In this document: positions 1 through 5,881 of the stretch, one piece after another | Layout: each line of letters opens with the position of its first letter | Numbering within the stretch: position 1 is the first letter of the stretch | Source: DATAEK01 sp036258055 | GTDB taxonomy: Bacteria > Acidobacteriota > Vicinamibacteria > Vicinamibacterales > 2-12-FULL-66-21 | NCBI GenBank assembly: GCA_036258055.1 | Contig: DATAEK010000202.1 | Location: 1 to 9,094 of the forward strand | Direction of reading: 5' to 3' | Length of the DNA: 9,094 nucleotides | The notes under the pieces: model-generated | Told to the model about the DNA's origin: nothing | Seen by the model: the letters and a program-made list of their open reading frames with translations, nothing else | Database searches by the model: none | Position numbers and translations under genes: made by a program

Positions 1-30
1 GGGACGGGTCGGTGCAGCCTTCGCAGGCAA

Positions 31-98
31 CCCTACCAGCCCTACCCGCCCTACCCGCCCTACCCGCCCTACCAGCCCTACCAGCCCTACCCGCCCCC
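31..98. repeat. Nine-base tandem repeat, MGCCCTACC
   Basis: Seven CCCTACC cores are spaced exactly nine bases apart, joined by AG or CG linkers, and the array ends in a run of C. The array covers the 3' end of the serine hydrolase gene, whose TAG stop (87-89 on the complement) is made from a repeat unit. The last codons of that gene (RGGG) therefore border or lie in the repeat. Long low-complexity reading frames across it are artefacts of a period divisible by three. No function is evident. Slippage between strains would be expected. Confidence 0.9.
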
Positions 99-1532
99 CC
101 GAACGAACCGAATATCGCGAACGCGTCCGGCATCGACGAGCAGCGCTGCCGGCGGGCCGTGAGGCCCGCGCTCGAACCGGACGGTCATACCGCGGAAGCG
201 GAACGTTCCGCCGTCGATCGGTTCGAGTGCCACCGGCTCTTCGCCGTTGTCGCGACGCACCCTCAGACGGCCATCCTTGATGCCAACGATGAAGGTCGCA
301 TCGGCTTCGTCACTGTAGTAGCGACCCGCGTAATCGGAGAGCTGCTGATCCCCGTCGTGTTGCGACGTCGAATCCGGCGCGGACGGCCGCAGCGGCGGAG
401 CCGACGACGGACCGCGGGAGGACTCGGCGGGCGCAGTGAATCGCGACCCGAGAGAGGCGTCCGCCACTCGTCGTGCGAGTGCGCTCGGATTGATGCTGCC
501 GAGATTGCAAAGCGCGGCAACGCTGACGTGCTGATCGGGAAATCGCATCAGGTGGGCGCGATAGCCGCCGAGCGAGCCGGCGTGCTCGACGATCCGCAGC
601 CCGCGATACGTGCCGATCTCGAGACCCCACGCGTACGTAAGCGTCGTCCCGTTGTTCAACTTTCCGCGAGTCTGGACGCGCTCGATGACCGGGCGGCCGC
701 CGACCTGGAATGTGTAGAAATCCTCGTCCCATCGCAGCAGATCGCGGACGCTCGTGAACAGTCCGCCGGCGCCAGCTCTCTCGTTGCTTGGCGTATCCAG
801 GCGGAAGTCGGTATCGCGTCCCTCGTAGGCGAGCGCGCGCCACTTCACCAGCCGCGACTCGTCGGTGTGGTAGTGCGTCACCGTCATCCCGAGCGGCTCG
901 AAGAGGTTCTTCGCGGCGAACTGCGCAAACGGTGTCCCCGTTGCCCGTTCGACGATGAGCGCGAGCAGGGTGTAGCCGGTGTTGGAATACAGGTACTCGT
1001 CGCCCGGCTGGAAGTTCAGCTTCTTCTGACGAGCGGTGATGCGCAGCACCGTGAGGTTGTCGAACGCCTCGTCGCCGCGGCGCCCCGCAATCGACAGGAG
1101 CGTGTTGTAGTCGCGCAGGCCGCTGGTGTGATGCAGCAGATGTCGAATCGTGATCGACGAGGTGTAGTCAGGAAGCTCCGGCAGATACTTGCGGATCGGG
1201 TCGTCGATCGCGAGCTTCCCCTGCTCCATGGCGATCGCCGCCGTCATCGCGGTGAACTGCTTCGACACCGAGCCAACGTAGAACACCGACTCGGGCGTGA
1301 TCGGGACGTCATGCTCGAGATCCGCCATGCCGTAGCCGCGCTCGTACGCGATATGGCCGCCGTCGTAGATCGCGAGCGCGCAGCCCGGGGAGCCGGGACG
1401 GTCCCAGTCGGCGAATATGCGGTCGATGTCGGGGCGAGCGGGTTCCGTTCGCGCGGCGCTCTGTGCGCTGGAGTGTCCCGCAGCGATGAGCGCCGCCAGC
1501 GCGATCGAGATCCCGAGCCGACGCGTCCGCAT
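87..1532 (-). CDS. Secreted serine hydrolase, class C beta-lactamase/DD-peptidase fold
   Basis: This 481-residue protein has the class C beta-lactamase (Pfam Beta-lactamase) fold, a group that includes esterases, D-aminopeptidases and DD-peptidases. The nucleophile motif SxxK is S88-V-S-K91. The second motif Y-S-N is at 182-184. HAG at 317-319 takes the place of the KTG-like third motif. HHTSGLRDY at about 134-142 is typical of the family. Residues 1-24 (basic MRTRR, then an Ala/Leu-rich core, then SSAQ) look like a Sec signal peptide, so the enzyme should be periplasmic or extracellular. A Pro/Ser-rich linker (about 366-395) leads to a small C-terminal beta domain (about 397-478, beginning YAGRYYSDEA) common in these hydrolases. 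The ATG is supported by a GGGAGGG ribosome site about 6 bases upstream. HAG instead of KTG makes true beta-lactamase activity unlikely; the substrate cannot be read from the sequence. Confidence 0.93.
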   Translation of the reverse strand: MRTRRLGISIALAALIAAGHSSAQSAARTEPARPDIDRIFADWDRPGSPGCALAIYDGGHIAYERGYGMADLEHDVPITPESVFYVGSVSKQFTAMTAAIAMEQGKLAIDDPIRKYLPELPDYTSSITIRHLLHHTSGLRDYNTLLSIAGRRGDEAFDNLTVLRITARQKKLNFQPGDEYLYSNTGYTLLALIVERATGTPFAQFAAKNLFEPLGMTVTHYHTDESRLVKWRALAYEGRDTDFRLDTPSNERAGAGGLFTSVRDLLRWDEDFYTFQVGGRPVIERVQTRGKLNNGTTLTYAWGLEIGTYRGLRIVEHAGSLGGYRAHLMRFPDQHVSVAALCNLGSINPSALARRVADASLGSRFTAPAESSRGPSSAPPLRPSAPDSTSQHDGDQQLSDYAGRYYSDEADATFIVGIKDGRLRVRRDNGEEPVALEPIDGGTFRFRGMTVRFERGPHGPPAALLVDAGRVRDIRFVRGGG

Positions 1533-1599
1533 CCAGGCCCTCCCGCCGACGGAATCCTACCGCAGGTCGAGGGCCGCCGATCGGAGAATGCGCCCGGAC

Positions 1600-1806
1600 C
1601 GGAAGCAACAAGCCTTCGGCCGTCTCCGCCGATGCGGCGATTCGTTCGAGCCAGGCAACATTGGCCGATGTGGCGATCGCTTGCTGAATGTTCCTGGGGT
1701 CATCCACCGTGAGGAGTAGCCATAGGTAGTGCGCGATCGGGCCAAGGGCGAAGATGCCAATCAGTGCCGCGAGCCGCTTCACGCGGCCTAGTTTGCCACT
1801 GGTCAT
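1600..1806 (-). pseudogene. 5' fragment of a paralogue of the type-3 repeat membrane protein
   Basis: An ATG at 1804-1806 opens a frame encoding a hydrophobic segment (LAALIGIFALGPIAHYLWLL) and then IATSANVAWLERIAAS. This matches IATSKNVAWLEQIAAS in the intact minus-strand protein at 2955-4175, and in both proteins it follows a membrane helix and a DD(S)PR-like stretch. The DNA also matches: 1630-1678 and 3981-4029 are identical at 43 of 49 positions by hand count. Beyond roughly IAASAETAEG the resemblance ends. The frame stays open but becomes Arg/Ala-rich and then runs over the serine hydrolase start, so the rest of the gene appears to have been lost. The left boundary given is approximate. 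It could still be expressed as a short membrane peptide, but no ribosome site is apparent before the ATG. Confidence 0.72.
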
Positions 1807-1866
1807 TTCAACGGTTCGAAAGATCGACGTGCCTGCGCGGGTCAGCACCCAGGACGTTGGGCCTGC

Positions 1867-1929
1867 GTCCGAGCACGAACGCGCGCGGCTGCTGCGAGCG
1901 AGGTAGGGCCCCGCGAGCATCGAAAATGC
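1867..1929. repeat. Dispersed repeat, copy 1
   Basis: This segment matches 8316-8380 at about 52 of 63 positions with two single-base gaps; most differences are transitions. The most conserved part is GGGCCCCGCGAGCAT (1906-1920), preceded by GCGAGCG (1894-1900). One end carries a short inverted repeat, GCAT...ATGC, which is kept in both copies although the loop differs. It lies between the paralogue fragment and the deacetylase start, outside any recognised gene. On the complement strand it reads ATGCTCGCGGGGCCC, so a frame opening with MLAGP is possible in both copies, but nothing suggests translation. Confidence 0.75.
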
Positions 1930-1972
1930 ACACGTGATACCGTCCCGCCGTGTCTTCAGAACGGAGGTTGCC

Positions 1973-2935
1973 GTGAAACGCCGCGTCACGCTCGCCACCG
2001 CGCTCGCCCTCCTCGGGTCGATCGGCCCCGCCGCCCAGCAGCAACAAGCCGCCCCGCCGCCGTGGACCCTTACGGAAGGTCAGATCCGCGAGATGGTGGA
2101 GCGCGTCAGGGCCGGTCGCGATCTGACCCCGAAAGCCTGGCCGAACGGCGCACGCGCCGCGGTCGGTCTGTCGTTCGATCTGGACAACGAGACGGGTACG
2201 TTGCGAGACAACTCGGCTAGCCCTGCGCTGCTTTCCCAAGGCGAGTACGGCTCACGCGCCGGGCTGCCGCGGGTGCTGGCGCTCCTCGAACGGCATCGCA
2301 TCCCGGCGTCGTTCTTCGTGCCGGCGGTGAGTGCCATGCTGCATCCTGACTCGATCAAAGCGATCATGCAGCCGGGGCGTCACGAAATCGGATTGCACGG
2401 ATGGATTCACGAGCGCAACTCGCAGCTCGATCGCGCGACCGAACAGGATCTCCTGACTCGGGCCGCAAAAGCGCTCGAAGCCGCGACGGGGAAGCGCCCA
2501 GCCGGCATGCGCACGCCGTCCTGGGACTACAGTCCGTACACGATCGAGATTGCGAAGGAGCTCGGCCTCGTCTACGACAGCAGTCTGATGGCCGATGACC
2601 GCCCGTACGAGGTCCTCGCCGCCGGTAAGCCCACCGGCATCGTCGAGTTGCCGGTCGAATGGATCCTCGACGACTTCCCGTACTTCTGGATGGATCGCGG
2701 GTCAACGGTCAGACCGACGATGACGCCGGAGGAGGTGTTCTCGATCTGGAAGGCGGAGTTCGATGGCGCGTACGAGGAACGCGGTGTCTTCATTCTGACG
2801 ATGCACCCGCACGTCATCGGCCATCGCGCGCGGATTGCGATGCTCGATCGGCTCGTGACCTACATCAAGTCGAAGCCGGGTGTGTGGTTTGCGACGCACG
2901 AGGAAATTGCGAGGCACGTGAAGGGAAAAGCTTGA
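1973..2935 (+). CDS. Secreted polysaccharide deacetylase, NodB/PuuE-like
   Basis: This 320-residue protein has a NodB-homology (carbohydrate esterase 4-like) metal-dependent deacetylase domain. Motif 1 is SFDLDNE (about 67-73), holding the catalytic and metal Asp pair. Motif 2 is HGWIHE (142-147), giving the metal-binding H-xxx-H. Motif 3 is RTPSWD (180-185). A late HPHVIGH (278-284) would supply the catalytic His. VELPVEWILDDFPYFW (about 224-239) resembles PuuE/peptidoglycan deacetylase-like members rather than chitin deacetylases. I chose GTG 1973 because GGAGG (1963-1967) lies five bases before it and the protein then begins MKRRVTLATALALLGSIG, a signal peptide ending near AAQ. An in-frame GTG at 1934 would add 13 residues without a ribosome site. 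The product is probably exported and acts on an amide or acetyl group of a glycan or cyclic imide. Its 3' end is 19 bases from a convergent gene. Confidence 0.92.
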   Translation: MKRRVTLATALALLGSIGPAAQQQQAAPPPWTLTEGQIREMVERVRAGRDLTPKAWPNGARAAVGLSFDLDNETGTLRDNSASPALLSQGEYGSRAGLPRVLALLERHRIPASFFVPAVSAMLHPDSIKAIMQPGRHEIGLHGWIHERNSQLDRATEQDLLTRAAKALEAATGKRPAGMRTPSWDYSPYTIEIAKELGLVYDSSLMADDRPYEVLAAGKPTGIVELPVEWILDDFPYFWMDRGSTVRPTMTPEEVFSIWKAEFDGAYEERGVFILTMHPHVIGHRARIAMLDRLVTYIKSKPGVWFATHEEIARHVKGKA

Positions 2936-2954
2936 GGCTTGGCCGCCTGGAACG

Positions 2955-4175
2955 TCAGGCTAACCACTTGATCCAACGCCCAACGACGAACCACTCGGCA
3001 TTGATCCGGCGAAGGCGCACTTCCTGACCGCCGGCCATCTGTGGTGCTTCCGAGTCCCAGATCTCGACGATCGCCTCGACATCTGTCCTCGCAACGATTT
3101 TCCAGCCGACGAACACGCCGAACCCTCCGAAGGCGTCGCTTCTGAACGGTCGGTTGAACAGGACGGGCGCGGTTAGCCCCCACACCTGCAGCCGCCGGCT
3201 CACCTTGTCGCTTGCAATCAGCGCGTACCGAGATTCGCTCAGCCCAAACACTGCGAAGATGGCCTGCTGCAGGATGACAACGTCCGCGTCCAGCGCATCC
3301 GAAGCGGGCGCGGCGTACAGCGGCGAGCAATCGTGACGGTCGTCGAGACCGTCGCCGTCCGAGTCCGATCGCAGGGGATCGAGCCCCAATAAGCCCTCTT
3401 CGATATCGGTCCAGCCATCACCATCGGTATCGCGCTCGACGTCAGAGATCACGAAGTCATGCGTCTCGGCGGGCGGAGTAGGCGGCGATCGTACGGGGAA
3501 CCTCGCGTACGGGTCGAGCTCGCTGAGAGGCTCGATTCTGAGTCGAAAATGTTGACCACCAAGCTGCTTCAACGAAGCCTCGCTCTTGACGTAGCTGAAG
3601 CTCCATGGCGCGACGGGCACTGGACGGGCGCACGAGGCGTAGCCGATCTGGTCGCAGCGCATCAGGAACAACTCCGGCTGGCCGAGGAAGTCGTCCGGAA
3701 AGATGACCAGGCGCTCGCCATTCCCGAGGCGCGTCTCAAGGAGGCCAACCGGTGGGTCGGGAGAGTCGCCACTGTGAACGCTCGGATGCGGGCGGGATAC
3801 GATCGACACACCGGTCCGGGTCAAGGGCCTGCCGCGCAACAGAGCGGCGACGCGCTTCTGTGCGCGCAGGCTCTCAGGTGTTGCGAGCTCGCCAAGGCGG
3901 ACGTACGCGTCGATGCGCGCGTACTTTGGCACAACCGTGCTACGGGTCCAGGACGTCCGCACCTCTCTGGCTACCTCCAACGATGCGGCGATCTGTTCGA
4001 GCCAGGCGACATTCTTCGATGTGGCGATCCTCGGTGAATCGTCGTCGATCACGCCAATGAGAGAGATGGCCACCAGTGCCACGGTGATCAGCGCGAGCCC
4101 CACGTGCCATAGAAACGCCGCAGTTCGTGTCACGCGCGTAGTTGACACCTCGTAAAGAGCGACGTCAACAAACAT
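2955..4175 (-). CDS. Membrane-anchored protein with thrombospondin type 3-like calcium repeats
   Basis: This 406-residue protein is of unknown function. A single hydrophobic helix at about 18-41 follows a short basic start and suggests an N-terminal anchor with the rest outside the cytoplasm. A conserved stretch, IATSKNVAWLEQIAAS (50-65), is shared with the broken copy near 1630-1690. Two Asp-rich motifs, DTDGDGWTDIEE (249-260) and DSDGDGLDD (271-279), fit thrombospondin type 3/EF-hand-like calcium sites. They are followed by a Trp- and Arg-rich C-terminal region (about 292-406) that looks folded but that I do not recognise. The start is uncertain. ATG 4173-4175 has no ribosome site; GTG at 4131-4133, with GAGGTG 12 bases upstream, would place the membrane helix almost at the terminus. 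It diverges from the exonuclease gene. Confidence 0.8.
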   Translation of the reverse strand: MFVDVALYEVSTTRVTRTAAFLWHVGLALITVALVAISLIGVIDDDSPRIATSKNVAWLEQIAASLEVAREVRTSWTRSTVVPKYARIDAYVRLGELATPESLRAQKRVAALLRGRPLTRTGVSIVSRPHPSVHSGDSPDPPVGLLETRLGNGERLVIFPDDFLGQPELFLMRCDQIGYASCARPVPVAPWSFSYVKSEASLKQLGGQHFRLRIEPLSELDPYARFPVRSPPTPPAETHDFVISDVERDTDGDGWTDIEEGLLGLDPLRSDSDGDGLDDRHDCSPLYAAPASDALDADVVILQQAIFAVFGLSESRYALIASDKVSRRLQVWGLTAPVLFNRPFRSDAFGGFGVFVGWKIVARTDVEAIVEIWDSEAPQMAGGQEVRLRRINAEWFVVGRWIKWLA

Positions 4176-4201
4176 CGGAATACGCCCAGCGGACAGCGGA
4201 C

Positions 4202-4207
4202 TATACT
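4202..4207 (+). promoter_or_regulatory. Candidate -10 element for a leaderless exonuclease mRNA
   Basis: TATACT matches the bacterial -10 consensus in five of six bases and ends six bases before the TTG start at 4214. Transcription would thus begin at or next to the start codon. There is no ribosome site before that TTG and no good -35 at 16-18 bases upstream. This is an inference from spacing only. Confidence 0.45.
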
Positions 4208-4213
4208 CACCCC

Positions 4214-5083
4214 TTGAACATCCATCTCGTCGACGGCACCTACGAGCTCTTCCGCCACTACTACGCGGTCCCCTCCGCGCATGATGGGGATGGCGCCGAG
4301 ATCGGCGCGGTGCGCGCGGTCGTCGGCTCGGTGCTCGGCATGATCAACAAAGGTGCGACCCACGTCGGTGTCGCCACCGATCACGTCATCGAATCGTTCC
4401 GCAACCGCTTGTGGCGGGGCTACAAGACGAGCGCGGGGGTGCCCGCGGATCTCCTGTCGCAGTTCGAGCCGCTCGAGGATGCGCTGCGGTCGCTCGGCGT
4501 CGCGGTGTGGCCGATGGTGGAGTTCGAGGCGGACGATGCGCTGGCGGCGGCGGCGGATACAGCGGCGCGGGATGCGCGCGTGGAGCAGGTGCTCATCTGC
4601 ACGCCGGACAAGGATCTCGCGCAGTCGGTCCGCGGCACGCGGATCGTACAGGTCAATCGCCGTACGAACGCGGTCATGGACGAAGTGGGCGTGATTGCGA
4701 AGTTCGGTGTGCCGCCGGCGTCAATTCCAGACTATCTCGCGCTCGTCGGCGATTCGGCCGACGGGTATCCGGGCCTGCCGGGTTGGGGCGCGAAGTCCTC
4801 GGCGGCGGTGCTGGCGAAGTTCGGGCATCTCGAGGCGATTCCCGAGGACTGGAAGACCTGGGGCGTCAACGCCTACAACGCGAGCGGACTCTCCCGGACG
4901 CTGGCCGAGAATCGCGAGCTGGTTCTTCTCTTCCGACGTCTCGCGACGCTGCGGACAGACGTGCCGCTTTTCGAATCGGTTGACGAACTGCAGTGGAAGG
5001 GTCCGACGGCGTCGTTCCCTGCGCTCGCGGCCAGGTTTGATGCGGCCATCGCCGAGACAAGCCGAGAGAAGAAGAATCGATAA
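4214..5083 (+). CDS. Stand-alone 5'-3' exonuclease (PolA N-terminal/FEN-like)
   Basis: This 289-residue protein corresponds to the 5' nuclease domain of DNA polymerase I without the polymerase: a PIN-like nuclease followed by a helix-3-turn-helix. The order of motifs is VDGTYELFR (6-14, metal Asp7), an arch region with FRNRLWRGYKTSAG (62-75, clamp Arg and Lys), FEADDALA (104-111, acidic metal cluster), TPDKDLAQ (130-137, further metal Asp residues), and GDSADGYPGLPGWGAK (179-194), the GDxxDxxPGxxGxG element that binds duplex DNA. It probably removes RNA primers or trims flaps. I chose TTG 4214 because homology starts immediately (NIHLVDG) and because of the -10 element just upstream. The frame is open from 4142 and could start at TTG 4142, but the extra 24 residues (Arg- and Gln-rich) resemble nothing in the family. 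The remote C terminus (SREKKNR) is basic. Confidence 0.9.
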   Translation: MNIHLVDGTYELFRHYYAVPSAHDGDGAEIGAVRAVVGSVLGMINKGATHVGVATDHVIESFRNRLWRGYKTSAGVPADLLSQFEPLEDALRSLGVAVWPMVEFEADDALAAAADTAARDARVEQVLICTPDKDLAQSVRGTRIVQVNRRTNAVMDEVGVIAKFGVPPASIPDYLALVGDSADGYPGLPGWGAKSSAAVLAKFGHLEAIPEDWKTWGVNAYNASGLSRTLAENRELVLLFRRLATLRTDVPLFESVDELQWKGPTASFPALAARFDAAIAETSREKKNR

Positions 5084-5141
5084 GCCGACGACCCTCACGT
5101 CGCCGCTTCCGCCGCACCGGGCCGGTTGTTCGAGAGGCATA

Positions 5142-5267
5142 GATGCGTTTGCGCCTATGTGTCTCGTCGATGACACGATTGATTACCGCGCGGCGAAGGT
5201 ATGCGAGCAGTGCCCCTCGGCCCCGGCAGTCGAAGAGCCGGAGGTGCTTCATCGACCTCACCAGCGC
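5142..5267 (-). pseudogene. ECF sigma factor fragment (region 2)
   Basis: The complement encodes LRLFDCRGRGALLAYLRRAV followed by INRVIDETHRRKR. This has the pattern of sigma-70 region 2 in ECF-type sigma factors: an aromatic FD.RG. segment, then A-[LW]-[LR]R-hydrophobic-NR..D..RR..R. A few upstream codons (ALVRSMKH) fit the same family, but a stop lies shortly before them in frame. Downstream the frame loses resemblance before reaching the exonuclease 3' end, so region 4 is absent. It is a remnant of about 40 residues rather than a working gene. The assignment is by recognition of the pattern. Confidence 0.6.
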
Positions 5268-5274
5268 GCGCGAC

Positions 5275-5403
5275 GGCGCCTTCGAAACGATCGACTATCC
5301 GAGCAGTGTCAACACCGGCACTCTGGTCGTGAACAACGAGGGGCTGATCGTCGGTGGCTTTATCGACGCCAACGGAAGAGAGCCCGGTTTCATGGCACGT
5401 TGA
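5275..5403 (+). pseudogene. HAF-type repeat protein fragment
   Basis: The frame encodes GAFETIDYPSSVNTGTLVV followed by NNEGLIVGGFIDANGREPGF, then MAR and a TGA stop. This follows the HAF extracellular repeat pattern: a [TF]xTID[FY]P opening, then INxxGxIVGxYxDxxGxxHGF. Only about one repeat unit is present, with no signal peptide and no ribosome site, so this is probably the decayed end of a larger secreted repeat protein. The frame is open upstream to ATG 5143, but that part is Arg-rich and is the antisense of the sigma fragment. The two remnants abut at about 5268-5275 on opposite strands. Confidence 0.6.
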
Positions 5404-5676
5404 CCCTCGAGGCTTTCAGCGACACATTATTAGAGCTACAGCTCTGCGCCTCCTGATTATTTTGAGCGTCGCCGGATGTGATAAGCCGTCAGCGCTCTTT
5501 CGACACCGCTGCGACCCAACCCGAACCCGTCTAGCGGCCAAGCCGGAGTCATGGGTGTCTATCGGGCTACATTCACAGCGTCTGCCTCATGCGCGAGTGA
5601 GGGCGGATTTTTCAGCACATCGCGGGACTATTCCGCAATCCCATGACCGTCAGGTCACGCACCATGGACTGGCTAG
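5404..5676. other. Region without a recognisable gene
   Basis: No frame here shows family resemblance. One plus-strand frame contains LRLLIILSVAGC (about 5440-5484), which looks like a lipoprotein signal with an LSVAGC lipobox. It lacks a plausible start or ribosome site and is followed by unpatterned sequence ending at 5680, so it is not called as a gene. The region probably belongs to the same decayed block as the two fragments to its left. Confidence 0.5.
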
Positions 5677-5705
5677 TTGATAGATACCAATCTGTCAGTT
5701 CTAAC
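5677..5705 (+). promoter_or_regulatory. Candidate promoter overlapped by an operator-like inverted repeat
   Basis: TTGATA (5677-5682, five of six to the -35 consensus) and TCTAAC (5700-5705, four of six to the -10) are 17 bases apart. An imperfect inverted repeat, GATAGAT-ACCA-ATCTGTC (5679-5696), has arms matching at 6 of 7 positions (7 of 9 if extended to 5677-5698) and covers the -35 and most of the spacer. This arrangement fits repression by a dimeric regulator such as a TetR-type protein. The oxidase start is about 170 bases downstream, so a long leader would be implied. The regulator gene is not in the window. Confidence 0.38.
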
Positions 5706-5881
5706 GGCCGCTCACGGATACTCCGAGATCGACTGTGAGTCGGGATCCGGACGGTCCAAGGCGAAGCTGACGCGTCGTTTCGAAACGGCGGCGGCCGTGA
5801 CAGACGGCTGACGATTCCGGGATGGCAAACCACGGCATTCTCTTTGCTCAAGCGAGCTCAAGCCACATTCAGGAGCTCCTC

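Noticed and set aside
12..1712. Plus-strand open frame of 566 codons
   Set aside because: It runs antisense to the serine hydrolase, which has clear motifs, a signal peptide and a ribosome site. The plus frame starts in the LPA repeat, is Arg/Ala-rich and has no domain pattern. Long antisense frames are expected at this GC content.
1808..2239. Minus-strand frame of 143 codons opposite the deacetylase start
   Set aside because: It is Arg/Gly-rich and unpatterned, and covers the deacetylase signal peptide region in antisense.
4141..4169. GTTGAC-N17-GTCAAC inverted repeat between divergent genes
   Set aside because: Six-base arms with a free spacer length are common by chance, and it may lie inside the coding region of the minus-strand gene.
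5354..5680. Small lipoprotein gene (LSVAGC lipobox-like stretch)
   Set aside because: No plausible start codon or ribosome site lies before the hydrophobic stretch and the following sequence has no coding pattern.
5776..5787. Perfect 12-base palindrome CGTTTCGAAACG upstream of the oxidase
   Set aside because: One or two such palindromes are expected by chance in 9 kb and nothing else supports it as a site.
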